Positions 7,867 to 16,428 of a DNA stretch of 40,029 nt are shown here, piece by piece. This DNA comes from Thermoleophilia bacterium. Its GTDB lineage: Bacteria > Actinomycetota > Thermoleophilia > Gaiellales > Gaiellaceae. Where the stretch lies: contig JAICME010000008.1 of the NCBI GenBank assembly GCA_025929425.1, forward strand, positions 1 to 40,029, in the 5' to 3' direction. Both the position numbers and the translations under genes were made by a program. The number at the start of each line of letters is the position of its first letter. Position 1 is the stretch's first letter. The notes beneath the pieces are model-generated. The model ran no database searches, was not told the DNA's origin, and saw only the letters and a list, made by a program, of their open reading frames with translations.

Positions 7867-8484
7867 TCAGCGGTGGACCGAGACGCACGCCCGCAAGCCG
7901 TGGGCCAGGCCTGCCCCGTTGTAGACCCATTCGTGCCTCGCGACGTTGTTGACCGCCACCTCGGCGCAGAGCCAGACGTCCCCGCGGAATGTGTGCGGCA
8001 GCGCGAACGTCGGCCAGTAGTGGCTCTGCGACTGGGCGAGATGCAGCGGCTGGGCCCGGCGATCGACGACGCGGGCGCCGGTGAAGACTCTGCCGTGCCA
8101 GGTCGTAGCGGCCCAGCACGTCGCCTTCGTCTGGCCGATCGGATCGCACGTGTAGCGCTCGAGGTCGATCCTCCATCTGTCGTTCGGCCAGAACATGTCC
8201 GTGTCGTCTAACAACGTCCGGATCTCCGTCACCCGCCGCCCAGAGCCGACCACGCCGATGCACTGCGAACCGTACGAGCTCGATTTCGCGCATTGCCTAC
8301 CGCTGCTCGTGGTCGCCGCGCTCGCATTCGGGCCGGCCAGCTCCCAGCGAGTGAACGAGCTGACGGCCACCACGCCGACGAGCACGGCCGCGAATACCGC
8401 GAGTCGGCGCCGTCGCGCCCGCCTCTTCGCCTCCGCGATCAGGGGATCGAACTGGAGAGGAAGCTGCGGAACCGAGAGTGACAT
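7867..8484 (-). CDS. Membrane-anchored Cys-containing protein, probably frameshifted at its 3' end
   Basis: The open frame gives 205 residues from ATG 8484. A basic cytoplasmic N-terminus (AEAKRRARRRR) precedes one membrane helix (LAVFAAVLVGVVAVSSF, about residues 29-45). The rest is an extracytoplasmic domain with paired cysteines (RQCAKSSSYGSQC, CDPIGQTKATC). The frame closes at TGA 7867-7869. On the same strand in another frame, codons run on to TAG 7721-7723 with almost exclusively G/C third positions. They encode SCPMGQTQTICRLYGSQSDP, which echoes the CDPIGQTKATC motif. This suggests a one-base insertion or two-base deletion near 7870-7895 that cut off about 50 residues. No homologous family is recognised. 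It lies 31 bases after the last gene of the MoxR operon and is probably co-transcribed. Confidence 0.65.
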   Translation of the reverse strand: MSLSVPQLPLQFDPLIAEAKRRARRRRLAVFAAVLVGVVAVSSFTRWELAGPNASAATTSSGRQCAKSSSYGSQCIGVVGSGRRVTEIRTLLDDTDMFWPNDRWRIDLERYTCDPIGQTKATCWAATTWHGRVFTGARVVDRRAQPLHLAQSQSHYWPTFALPHTFRGDVWLCAEVAVNNVARHEWVYNGAGLAHGLRACVSVHR

Positions 8485-8515
8485 GACGCTATTCTCGCTA
8501 CAACCATCGGCCCGG

Positions 8516-9001
8516 TCAAGCGCGGCGAGCGACCCAGATGCCGGTTCCCCCGGCGCCCACCGCTGCGGCTGCGCCCGCGATCGTCCACGCGAGTCCGCGG
8601 TTCGAAGGCGCGGCGGAGAGGGCGACGACAAGCCCAGCCACCCCGAGGCCGGCGAGCGCGAGGACAGCGACGCCGGCTCCGCGCCGCCACGCGAGCAGCG
8701 AATCGGCGCGGACTCCCCACCGTTCGTCGAGCGACCAGCCCGACAGCTCGCCACAGAGGAGAAGGAGCACGGCGACGAGCGGCGCGCTCGCGTCGATCCG
8801 GTGCCCCGCCACGGCGACCGCGGCGACGTACGTCCCGCCCGCGATGAAGAGCGCCAAGCCGAGGCCGCGGCCGCCGAGCACGAGCGCAGCCACGAGCAGC
8901 AACGTCCCGAGCGCCGCACCCGGTGCGAACGCGCCCGCGTGCGGGCCGGCGTGGACAAGCGCGTCGGCGAGGACTCCGCCGTACGCAGCCGCCGCTCCCA
9001 A
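8516..9001 (-). CDS. Polytopic membrane protein of the MoxR/DUF58 operon, start uncertain
   Basis: The protein has about 161 residues, almost entirely hydrophobic Ala/Gly/Leu/Val-rich helices (for example GTLLLVAALVLGGRGLGLAL and APLVAVLLLLCGELSGW), giving perhaps five membrane spans. One loop, SLDERWGVRADSLLAWRRG, is hydrophilic. No enzyme motif is seen. TTG 9001 is taken as start because it lies just after the DUF58 stop (9010); an in-frame GTG at 9085 inside the DUF58 gene is the other option, and neither has a clear Shine-Dalgarno. Position between DUF58 and the anchored Cys protein suggests a membrane partner of that system. Confidence 0.7.
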   Translation of the reverse strand: MGAAAAYGGVLADALVHAGPHAGAFAPGAALGTLLLVAALVLGGRGLGLALFIAGGTYVAAVAVAGHRIDASAPLVAVLLLLCGELSGWSLDERWGVRADSLLAWRRGAGVAVLALAGLGVAGLVVALSAAPSNRGLAWTIAGAAAAVGAGGTGIWVARRA

Positions 9002-9009
9002 CGCGGGTG

Positions 9010-10272
9010 CTACACGGGCCGGGCGAAGTGCCTGAACGAGTTCACCTCCTCGAGGGGGACGGCGAGCGGCTCTCCCTCCCGCCACGTGACGACCGGCACG
9101 CCGACCTGCTCGTAGCGCCAGCGCAGCGCCTCGCGGGAGAGCAGCCAGAGCCGGTGCGCGAGCTGCGCCGCCGAGTCGGGATCCGGCGCAACGAGCTCGA
9201 GCGGCGACACCTCGACCACGACCAGGTCGTATCCCCGCGCGCGCAGGTCGAGCAGCGCGCTGGCGGTGCGGTTGTCGAGCAGCGGAGTGATCGCGAGGAC
9301 GAGCGCCTGCGGCGGCAGCGTCCGGGGCGGCAGCACGTCGACGTCGCGCCAGGCGTAGCTGTGCACGATCTGGCTCGTCAGCAACGTGTCGACGATCTGG
9401 TAGAGCTGCCGCGTCCCCGACGCCGGTACGAGCCAGGAGAGGAAGCCGCCGAAGCCGACGAGCCCCACGCGGTCCTTCCGCTCGAGGTAGCGATGCGCGA
9501 GCGTTGCCGCGGCACGCACGGCGCGGTCGTTCGTGCTGCGTCCCTCGACGCGCACCTCGCCGAACGTGTCGAGGAAGAGGACCACGTCGGTGTTGCGCTC
9601 GAGGTGTTGCTCGTTCACCCAGAGCGCGCCGCGGAGCGCGGTCGCGCGCCAGTTGACGCGGCGTAGCCGATCGCCCGGCTGCCATTCGCGGAGGTCGGCG
9701 AACTCGATCCCCTCTCCGCGGGCCCGCGAGACCTGGTTCCCGGCGAAGACCTGCGTCTCGAGCGGCGCCACAAGCGAGCGGAGCGTCTGCTCGCCCGGGT
9801 AGACGCGCAGCGCGTAAGGCTCGCCCGCCGTGCTCTCCCACGAGCGGAAGCCGAGCGTGTCGCGCGCCCGGACGAGCAACGGCCCGATCGAGAACGCACC
9901 CCACCGCTCGCAGCGCAGCTTCAGCTCGACCGCTTGCTCCTCACCGGCGCGGAGGCGGACCGCCCGCGCCGGCCCTCCCTCGGCGCCGAGCTGCGGCGGC
10001 AGCGGGACGAGCAACTCGAGCCGCTCGACGTTGTCGGTTGCGGACAGCTCGACTGTCACCGTGATCTCGTCGCCCTCGAGCACACGATCGCGGTCGAGCG
10101 AGACCCGCACCGCGACCTCCGGCTCGCGCCAGGCGACCGCAGCGACGAGCGCGAGCAGGAAGGGAGCGGCGAGGGCGACCGGCTCGACCCGGCCGAGCGC
10201 GAGCCCCGCGATGAGCCCGGCGGCGGCGAGCGAGCCGTACGCGGGTAGCCGCCGCGAGGTGAAGCCCGTCAC
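9010..10272 (-). CDS. DUF58 domain-containing protein
   Basis: The protein has 420 residues. Two N-terminal hydrophobic helices (SLAAAGLIAGLAL and PFLLALVAAVAW) are followed by a beta-rich segment (VAVRVSLDRDRVLEGDEITV), then the DUF58 signature GEGIEFADLREWQPGDRLRR and VNWRATAL. A von Willebrand A-like domain begins at NTDVVLFLDTFG. A classical MIDAS would read DxSxS; here it is DTFGE, so metal binding may be lost. DUF58 proteins occur almost always next to MoxR ATPases and are thought to be their membrane-bound clients or co-factors in protein maturation. The start overlaps the MoxR stop by four bases (ATGA), implying translational coupling. Confidence 0.93.
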   Translation of the reverse strand: MTGFTSRRLPAYGSLAAAGLIAGLALGRVEPVALAAPFLLALVAAVAWREPEVAVRVSLDRDRVLEGDEITVTVELSATDNVERLELLVPLPPQLGAEGGPARAVRLRAGEEQAVELKLRCERWGAFSIGPLLVRARDTLGFRSWESTAGEPYALRVYPGEQTLRSLVAPLETQVFAGNQVSRARGEGIEFADLREWQPGDRLRRVNWRATALRGALWVNEQHLERNTDVVLFLDTFGEVRVEGRSTNDRAVRAAATLAHRYLERKDRVGLVGFGGFLSWLVPASGTRQLYQIVDTLLTSQIVHSYAWRDVDVLPPRTLPPQALVLAITPLLDNRTASALLDLRARGYDLVVVEVSPLELVAPDPDSAAQLAHRLWLLSREALRWRYEQVGVPVVTWREGEPLAVPLEEVNSFRHFARPV

Positions 10273-11246
10273 GCGTCTGCGGCGCGGACGGCGTCCTCGG
10301 CGGGCGGCGTCGGCACCGTCGCGAGCGCCTCCGCTACGACGTCCTCGCTGCGCAGCCGCTGCACCCAGAGCTCCGGCCGCACCATCAGCCTGTGCGCGAG
10401 CGCGGGCACGGCGATCGCCTTCACGTCCTCGGGGGTGACGAAGTCGCGACCGGAGAGCGCCGCCTTCGCGCGCGCGAGCTTGACGAGGGCGATGCTGCCG
10501 CGCGGGCTCGCTCCGACCGCGAGGCGTTGTGACTCTCGCGTGGCCGTCACGAGGTCGACGACGTAGCCCTGGATCGCGTCCGAGACGTGCACCTGCTCGA
10601 GCGCGCGCTGCATCTCCAAGAGCGTCGCCGCGTCGACCACGGGTTCGAGCTCCACTTCGTCGACGCCGCGCTCGAGCCGGCGCTGGAGCATCTCGATCTC
10701 GGCCTCGCGCGCCGGGTAGCCGATCGAGATGCGCACGAGGAACCGGTCGAGCTGCGCCTCGGGGAGGGGGTACGTCCCCTCGTACTCGATCGGGTTCTGC
10801 GTCGCGAGCACGAGGAACGGCGGCTCGAGCCGGTGCGTCGTGTTCTCGATCGTCACCTGCCGCTCCTGCATCGCCTCGAGCAGCGCGGCCTGCGTCTTGG
10901 GCGGGGCGCGGTTGATCTCGTCCGAGAGCAGGAGGTTGGCGAAGATCGGGCCCGGGCGGAAGACGAACTCGGTCGTCCGCTGGTCGAAGATCTGCGACCC
11001 GGTCACGTCGCCGGGCATGAGGTCGGGCGTGAACTGGATCCGCGCGAACCGGAGCGACGTCGCCTGCGCGAACGACCGCGCGATCAGCGTCTTCGCGAGC
11101 CCCGGGTAGTCCTCGAGCAGCACGTGGCCGTCGCTCAGCAGCGCGAGCAGGATCAGCTCGAGCGGGCCGCGCTTGCCGACGATCGCCTTCTCGACCTCGG
11201 CGAGGATCGACTCGGCGCGATCGCGCAGGTCCGCGAGCGCCGTCAC
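10269..11246 (-). CDS. MoxR family AAA+ ATPase
   Basis: This 325-residue cytoplasmic ATPase of the MoxR class couples ATP hydrolysis to assembly or metal insertion of partner proteins. The Walker A region reads HVLLEDYPGLAKT, the Ala-Lys-Thr variant common in this family. Walker B is LLLSDEINRAPPKTQ, followed by LLEAMQERQVTIE, sensor 1 LVLATQNPIEYEGTYPLPEAQLDRF and, later, sensor 2 GASPRGSIAL. The start overlaps the upstream small membrane gene by four bases and the stop overlaps DUF58, placing it in the middle of a co-translated operon. The targets are unknown, but DUF58 and DUF4129 neighbours point to a membrane or periplasmic process. Confidence 0.95.
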   Translation of the reverse strand: MTALADLRDRAESILAEVEKAIVGKRGPLELILLALLSDGHVLLEDYPGLAKTLIARSFAQATSLRFARIQFTPDLMPGDVTGSQIFDQRTTEFVFRPGPIFANLLLSDEINRAPPKTQAALLEAMQERQVTIENTTHRLEPPFLVLATQNPIEYEGTYPLPEAQLDRFLVRISIGYPAREAEIEMLQRRLERGVDEVELEPVVDAATLLEMQRALEQVHVSDAIQGYVVDLVTATRESQRLAVGASPRGSIALVKLARAKAALSGRDFVTPEDVKAIAVPALAHRLMVRPELWVQRLRSEDVVAEALATVPTPPAEDAVRAADA

Positions 11247-11758
11247 AGGGCCTCCACCGCCTCGATCACCGCGACGACCTGCTCGCGCTGCACGCCCGGG
11301 CCGTGCCGGTCGTCGGGATCGGGCCGGTCGGGGCGCAGCAGCTCCCAGACCTCGTCCCCGAGCAGCGCCTGTGCGGTCTCGGGTCGGCGCTCGAGTGCGA
11401 TCCCGTGCCTCGCGGCGAGGCGCGCGGCCGCCGCCGCTCGCAGCAGCGGCAGGAGTCGCCGGTGGGCGTGATCCGCATCCGCCATCCCGAGCGAGAGCTC
11501 GCGCTCCATGCGCAGGAACTCGACCGCTTGGGATGGCGCAGGCTTGCGCCTGCGCAGGGCCTCCTCGAAGTGCTGGCGGGGCTCGGACCAGCCGGGCTCG
11601 CCCGAGTGCCGGACGAGCACCATGAGCACGAGCGCCGCAACGAGCACGACCCAGATCGCGAGCGCGCGCGCGGTCTGCAGATTCGGCAGGGAGAGCAGGA
11701 CGACGAGCACCACCGCCGCCAGGAGCGCGGGTCGGATGAGCCGTCCCGCCAGCCTCAC
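11243..11758 (-). CDS. Small membrane protein of the MoxR operon, family unknown
   Basis: This 171-residue protein has two N-terminal helices (LIRPALLAAVVLVVLLSL and ALAIWVVLVAALVLMVLV) and a cytoplasmic helical tail. The tail has a charged region PRQHFEEALRRRKPAPSQAVEFLRMERELSL, an Ala/Arg-rich helix and an acidic end. A similar small protein with two membrane helices is common between DUF4129 and MoxR in actinobacterial clusters, but no named domain is recognised. Four-base overlaps at both ends (ATGA with DUF4129 and with MoxR) show tight operon structure. The codons for RRKPAPSQ contain a perfect eight-base inverted repeat (11536-11555). Confidence 0.8.
   Translation of the reverse strand: MRLAGRLIRPALLAAVVLVVLLSLPNLQTARALAIWVVLVAALVLMVLVRHSGEPGWSEPRQHFEEALRRRKPAPSQAVEFLRMERELSLGMADADHAHRRLLPLLRAAAAARLAARHGIALERRPETAQALLGDEVWELLRPDRPDPDDRHGPGVQREQVVAVIEAVEAL
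11536..11555. repeat. Perfect hairpin inside the coding sequence
   Basis: Arms GCGCAGGC (11536-11543) and GCCTGCGC (11548-11555) flank a TTGC loop. The repeat is entirely coding and in frame. It resembles the small-loop palindromes near lgt and inside priA, so it may be one of a dispersed family, although codon constraint alone could produce it. Confidence 0.45.
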
Positions 11759-12621
11759 GCCGGAGTCAGCTCCGACGCCTGCTCAGAAGCGCGGAGCTCG
11801 TCGCGCACCGCGCTGAGCGCGTCCACGGCGTCGTCCCTCATCGACGGCTCCGGCTCATGGTGGCTGAACCTAGCCCATTCGAAGAGATCGGTGAGCCTGC
11901 GGACGGCGGGGGCGCTCGCGTCGAGCGCGAGCAGCGCCCGCTCGACGTACTCGAGCGGCGCCTCGGCGGGATGCCGCGGAATCCCGGCGGCGGCGAGCGC
12001 CTTCTCCATCCGGGCGTAGGCGGCGATGATCGCGCGGCGCAGGTCGGGGTCGGCTCGCAGATCGTCGAGCGACTCGTCGAGCGCCGCCGCGAGCACCTCG
12101 GGGGTGCTCTCGCCGAACAGCCTGGGAGCCCGCCGCGAACGAGTCACCGCGATGACGCCGCTCACCAGGACGACGATCCCGAGGAGGACCACGACCTCGC
12201 CCCAGCGGAACGCCGGAGCTCGCTTCGTGGTGATGTGTTGCCCCTGCGGCGCTTTCGGAGGCACGTGGCCCTGCCCCGCATCCTCGGGTTGGTGCAAGTG
12301 AAGGTGGAACCCGTGTCGCCTGAGGAGGGTCGCGAGCATCGCGAAGAGCGCGAATCCGGCGATGGCGAGGACCATCCGGCTCTGAAAGTGCGGGTTCCCC
12401 TTCCGCGGCCCGCGCATGAAGAACGCCGTCAGGCCCAGCGCGAGCAGGATCGGGGCGGTGATGATGACGGTCGTCGTGTAGGCGTAGTCCCAGAACGACA
12501 AGGGCAACCCGCCGCCGTTCCCGGTCTCAGTGCCGAGCGGCCGTCCGCGGGCCACGATCGCGACGACCGCGAGGAGCAAAGTCACGACGATCGCGAGTGG
12601 GACGAGGCGGCTCCGGCTCAC
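11755..12621 (-). CDS. DUF4129 domain-containing membrane protein
   Basis: The protein has 288 residues and about four membrane helices (residues ~5-23, 50-67, 82-100 and 142-160). A His-rich loop with HGFHLHLH follows the third helix. The C-terminal soluble domain from about residue 170 (DLRRAIIAAYARMEKALAAAG, then EAPLEYVERAL and LTDLFEWARFSHH) matches DUF4129, which usually forms the tail of transglutaminase-like proteins in MoxR/DUF58 clusters. Here no transglutaminase domain is present in this protein or nearby. It is the first gene of a minus-strand operon of six; the start is GTG 12621, divergent from dnaE. The His-rich loop may bind a metal, which is inference. Confidence 0.85.
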   Translation of the reverse strand: MSRSRLVPLAIVVTLLLAVVAIVARGRPLGTETGNGGGLPLSFWDYAYTTTVIITAPILLALGLTAFFMRGPRKGNPHFQSRMVLAIAGFALFAMLATLLRRHGFHLHLHQPEDAGQGHVPPKAPQGQHITTKRAPAFRWGEVVVLLGIVVLVSGVIAVTRSRRAPRLFGESTPEVLAAALDESLDDLRADPDLRRAIIAAYARMEKALAAAGIPRHPAEAPLEYVERALLALDASAPAVRRLTDLFEWARFSHHEPEPSMRDDAVDALSAVRDELRASEQASELTPA

Positions 12622-12671
12622 GCCCGAAGTGTCGCATCGCGGCCGGTCCGGGCGCCTTCCGGGGACAGCGC

Positions 12672-12677
12672 TAAGCT
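12672..12677 (+). promoter_or_regulatory. Candidate -10 box of dnaE
   Basis: TAAGCT ends nine bases before GTG 12687, with no Shine-Dalgarno between. This fits a -10 hexamer for a leaderless or nearly leaderless dnaE transcript. No good -35 is seen. Confidence 0.45.
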
Positions 12678-12686
12678 CGACCTCCC

Positions 12687-15600
12687 GTGCCCGAAGCGCC
12701 GTTCGTCCACCTCCACGTCCACTCCGAGTACTCGATCCTCGACGGCGCCTGCCGCATTCCCGACCTCGCGAAGCGGGCCGCCGAGCTCGAGATGCCGGCG
12801 GTCTCGCTCACGGATCACGGCTCCCTCGCCGGCGCGATCGATCTCTACAAGGCGGCCCGAAACGAAGGAGTGAAGCCAGTCATCGGCTGCGAGGTCTACG
12901 TCGCCGACGACCGGCATGCGCAGCAGAAGGGCTACGCGCACCTCACGCTGCTGGCCGAGACGAACGAGGGCTACGGGAACCTGATCAAGCTCTCCTCGCT
13001 CGGCTACCTCGAGGGCTACTACTACAAGCCCCGCGTCGACTGGGAGCTGCTCCAGACGCACGGCAAAGGTCTGATCGCGCTCTCGGGCTGCCTCTCGGGA
13101 CGCGTGTGCAAGGCGCTCGAGGAGAACCGCGGCACCGACGCCGAGGCCGAGCTCGACCGGCTCGAGCAGATCTTCGGCCGCGAGCAGGTCTACGTCGAGC
13201 TGCAGAACGCGCATTTGGACGTGCAGCAACGGATCAACCCGGAGCTCGTCGCTCTCGCGGGGAAGCGAGACCTGCCGCTCGTCGCGACTGGCGACGTCCA
13301 CTACCTCCGCCACGAGGACGCGCGCGCACACGAGGCGCTCCTCTGCATTCAGTCCGGCGACTCGCTCAAGAACCCGGACCACTGGCGCTTCGAGACCGAC
13401 CACTTCTACTTCAAGACGCCGGAGGAGATGGCCGCCGACTTCCCGGGCCAGGACGAGGCGATGCGCCGGACGCTCGAGGTCGCCGAGCGCTGCAACGTCG
13501 AGATCGAGCTCGGTCGGATCCTGCTGCCGAAGTTCGACACGCCCGACGGGCGGGACGCGTTCGAATACCTCGTCGAGCTCGTCGAGGCCGGCGCCTCGAA
13601 GCGGTACGACACCGTCACGCCGGAGCTGCGCGAGCGGCTCCGCTTCGAGCTGAAGACGATCAAGGAGATGGGCTTCAGCGACTACTTCCTGATCGTCGCC
13701 GACCTCATCTCCTTCGCCCGGCGGAACGGAGTCAGCGTCGGCCCGGGGCGCGGCTCCTCCGCAGGAAGCCTCGTCGCCTACTGCCTCGAGATCACCGACG
13801 TCGATCCGATCGTGTACGGGCTCCTGTTCGAGCGCATGCTCAACCCGGGGCGCAAGTCGATGCCGGACATGGACCTCGACTTCGCCGTGGAGGGCCGGGA
13901 GCGCGTGATCAACTACGCGCGCGAGAAGTACGGCCGCGACCGGGTCGCGCAGATCATCACGTTCGGGACGATGGCTGCGCGCGCCGCCGTCCGTGACGCG
14001 GGTCGCGTGCTCGAGCATCCGTACGGGGTCGTCGACCGGATCGCGAAGCTCATTCCCGAAGGCCCCGGCCAGACGCTCGCGGAGTGCCTGAAGCCGGGCG
14101 GCGAGCTGAAGCAGGCGTACGACTCCGACCCGGCCGCCAAGGAGATCGTCGACCTCGCGCAGCCGCTCGAGGGCCTGACACGTCAGGACGGCATCCACGC
14201 GGCCGCTGTCGTGATCGGCGCCGAGCCGCTCATGAACCTCGTTCCGCTGCAGCAGAAGGGCGCCGATCAGGAGGTGGTGACGCAGTTCTCCGGGACGGTG
14301 ATCGAGACGATCGGCCTCCTCAAGATCGACTTCCTCGGCCTGCGCAACCTCGACGTGATCGACAAGGCCTGTGAACTCGCCGGTGTCACAGACATCGGCT
14401 CGATTCCGCTCGACGACCGGAAGACGTACGAGATGCTCGCGCGCGGCGAGGCGATCGGCGTGTTCCAGTTCGAGGGCTCGGGGATGCGCGAGGCGTTGCG
14501 GCAGGTCAAGCCCACCAACTTCGAGGACCTGATCGCGCTCGTCGCGCTCTACCGGCCGGGGCCGATGCGGTACATCCCCGATTACGCGCGCCGCAAGAAC
14601 CGCCAGGAGACGGTCACCTACCCCGACGCGCGCTTGAAGGCGATCACAGCCTCCACGTTCGGCATCTGCATCTACCAGGAGCAGTACATGGAGATCGCCA
14701 AGCAGATCGCCGGGTTCTCCCCCGCCGAGGCCGACGATCTCCGCAAGGCGATCGGCAAGAAGATCCATTCGCTCATGGCGTCCCTGAAGACGAAGTTCCT
14801 CGAGGGCTGTGCCACCTCCGGCACGGCCGCCGGCGTCGCCCAGCAACTCTGGGCCGACATGGAGCAGGCGCAGGACTACTCCTTCAACAAGTCGCACGCC
14901 GCCTGCTACGCGCTGATCGCGTACCGCACGGCCTGGCTGCGCGCCAACCACCCGCGGGCGTACATGGCCGCTCTCATCTCCTCCGTCATGAACACGAAGG
15001 ACAAGGTCCCGTTCTACGTCGCGGCCTGCGACGAGCTGGGGATCGAGGTGCTGCCGCCCGACGTCAACGAGTCGCAGGTCGACTTCGCCGTCGTCGAGGG
15101 AAAGATCCGCTTCGGCCTCAACGCGGTGAAGAACGTCGGCGAGGCCACGTGCCGCGCGATCGTCGCCGCGCGGGAGGAGGGCGGTCCCTTCACGTCGATC
15201 TGGGACTTCACCGAGCGGGTCGACCCCGGCGTCGCGAACAAGCGCTCGCTCGAGTCGCTCGTCAGCTGCGGCGCGCTCGACTCGACCGGCGCGTCCCGCA
15301 AGGGGATGCTCCACGTCCTCGAAGACGCGCTTTCGTACGGGCAGAAGCAGCAGCAGGACAGGCTCCTCGGCCAGGCGTCGATCTTCGACCTCGGCGAGGA
15401 GCCCGCGACGACGGCCCGGCACCACGCGACGGTTCCGGTGGAGGAGTTCGAGAAGGCCGACCTGCTTCGGCTCGAGAAGGAGAGCCTCGGCCTCTACGTC
15501 TCCGAGCACCCGCTCGGCGCGATCCGCGACCAGTTGCGCCGGCGCACCGACTGCACGCTCGTCGAGCTCGAGCGGCGCCGCGAAGGCGAGACGGTTCTCG

Positions 15601-16073
15601 CAGGCGGGATGGTGGCCTCGCTGCGCACCACCATGACGAAGAAGGGCGAGCCGATGGCCTTCGTCCAGCTGGAGGACCTGACCGGCTCGGTCGAGGTCGT
15701 CGTCTTCAACTCGACGTACGCGGCGGCGCGCGAGCTGCTCGTCGAGGATGCCATCCTCATCGTCAAGGGCCGCGTCGACCACAAGCAGCAGGGGGAGACC
15801 AAGCTCGTCGCGCTCGAGGTGTCCCGCTTCGAGGCCGTGCCGGAGCGGCGCGAGGTGCGGCTGAAGGTGGACGCTCGCAGCGCGCCGGCGGGGGTGATCC
15901 GCGAGCTCGCCGGCGTGGTGCGCGACTTCCCCGGCGAGGCGCCTGTCTACGTCGATCTCGTCACGTCGCTGGGCTCGAAGCTGCTGGAACTGGGGCCCGA
16001 CTACCGCGTGGACCCGCAACCGGACTTCTTCGCCTCCGTGCGCCATCTGCTCGGCGCCGCGTCCGTCCAGTAG
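12687..16073 (+). CDS. dnaE: DNA polymerase III subunit alpha
   Basis: The protein has 1128 residues and is the replicative polymerase. The N-terminal PHP domain begins FVHLHVHSEYSILDGA and continues with SLTDHG and HYLRHEDARAHEALL, retaining most metal-binding histidines, so proofreading activity by PHP is possible. The polymerase core has GPGRGSSAGSLVAY and the catalytic aspartates in PDMDLDFA (about residues 393-400), then YRPGPM and GIHAAAVVI. Helix-hairpin-helix motifs around NAVKNVGEATCRAI follow. An OB-fold starts near residue 970 (LAGGMVASLRTTMTKKGEPM and QLEDLTGSVEVVVF). The length and domain order suit actinobacterial DnaE1. The start GTG 12687 follows a TAAGCT hexamer, and a GC hairpin follows the stop. 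Confidence 0.97.
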   Translation: MPEAPFVHLHVHSEYSILDGACRIPDLAKRAAELEMPAVSLTDHGSLAGAIDLYKAARNEGVKPVIGCEVYVADDRHAQQKGYAHLTLLAETNEGYGNLIKLSSLGYLEGYYYKPRVDWELLQTHGKGLIALSGCLSGRVCKALEENRGTDAEAELDRLEQIFGREQVYVELQNAHLDVQQRINPELVALAGKRDLPLVATGDVHYLRHEDARAHEALLCIQSGDSLKNPDHWRFETDHFYFKTPEEMAADFPGQDEAMRRTLEVAERCNVEIELGRILLPKFDTPDGRDAFEYLVELVEAGASKRYDTVTPELRERLRFELKTIKEMGFSDYFLIVADLISFARRNGVSVGPGRGSSAGSLVAYCLEITDVDPIVYGLLFERMLNPGRKSMPDMDLDFAVEGRERVINYAREKYGRDRVAQIITFGTMAARAAVRDAGRVLEHPYGVVDRIAKLIPEGPGQTLAECLKPGGELKQAYDSDPAAKEIVDLAQPLEGLTRQDGIHAAAVVIGAEPLMNLVPLQQKGADQEVVTQFSGTVIETIGLLKIDFLGLRNLDVIDKACELAGVTDIGSIPLDDRKTYEMLARGEAIGVFQFEGSGMREALRQVKPTNFEDLIALVALYRPGPMRYIPDYARRKNRQETVTYPDARLKAITASTFGICIYQEQYMEIAKQIAGFSPAEADDLRKAIGKKIHSLMASLKTKFLEGCATSGTAAGVAQQLWADMEQAQDYSFNKSHAACYALIAYRTAWLRANHPRAYMAALISSVMNTKDKVPFYVAACDELGIEVLPPDVNESQVDFAVVEGKIRFGLNAVKNVGEATCRAIVAAREEGGPFTSIWDFTERVDPGVANKRSLESLVSCGALDSTGASRKGMLHVLEDALSYGQKQQQDRLLGQASIFDLGEEPATTARHHATVPVEEFEKADLLRLEKESLGLYVSEHPLGAIRDQLRRRTDCTLVELERRREGETVLAGGMVASLRTTMTKKGEPMAFVQLEDLTGSVEVVVFNSTYAAARELLVEDAILIVKGRVDHKQQGETKLVALEVSRFEAVPERREVRLKVDARSAPAGVIRELAGVVRDFPGEAPVYVDLVTSLGSKLLELGPDYRVDPQPDFFASVRHLLGAASVQ

Positions 16074-16084
16074 TACTGAACAAA

Positions 16085-16100
16085 TCCCCCCGGAGGGGGA
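16085..16100 (+). terminator. GC hairpin downstream of dnaE
   Basis: Arms TCCCCC (16085-16090) and GGGGGA (16095-16100) with a CGGA loop lie 12 bases after the dnaE stop. No U-run follows. A terminator role is plausible because a small gene with its own ribosome-binding site begins 46 bases further on. Confidence 0.5.
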
Positions 16101-16146
16101 GATCCGATTCGCGCGGAAATCCGAACATGAGTTACGGAGATTGCGG

Positions 16147-16347
16147 ATGCCTGCGGCTGACACCGACATCGTCGAAACCGAAGCTGAGCGCGTCGAGCGG
16201 TGGCGCACCAGCGAGTTGATGCGGGTGGGCTTCCCCGGAGACGATGCCGTCGTGCTCGCCGCCCGGTTCGACGTCGATCTCCACGATGCGATCACGCTCG
16301 TTCAGCGCGGCTGCCCGGTCGACCTCGCGATCCGCATCCTGAGCTAG
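16147..16347 (+). CDS. Small conserved hypothetical protein
   Basis: This 66-residue soluble protein begins MPAADTDIVETEAERVERWR. The core ELMRVGFPGDDAVVLAARFDVDLHDAI and the end RGCPVDLAIRIL look like a compact two-helix unit that pairs a small domain of unknown function with a conserved Gly-Cys-Pro turn. I believe similar short proteins occur widely in Thermoleophilia, but this is memory, not a search. ATG 16147 is preferred over TTG 16141 because ACGGAGA precedes it at a good distance. It lies between dnaE and lgt on the same strand. Function is unknown. Confidence 0.65.
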   Translation: MPAADTDIVETEAERVERWRTSELMRVGFPGDDAVVLAARFDVDLHDAITLVQRGCPVDLAIRILS

Positions 16348-16428
16348 ACCCGGTAGCGACCCGTCCTCGCGCACCGGCACAATGTGCGCCAATGAGCGTA
16401 GGCCCGACGGAGCTCAGCAAAGAGCGGA

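Noticed and set aside
12618-16295. A 1225-codon open frame antisense to dnaE
   Set aside because: Composition follows the complement of dnaE codons, and no start signal or motif is seen. dnaE on the other strand is certain.
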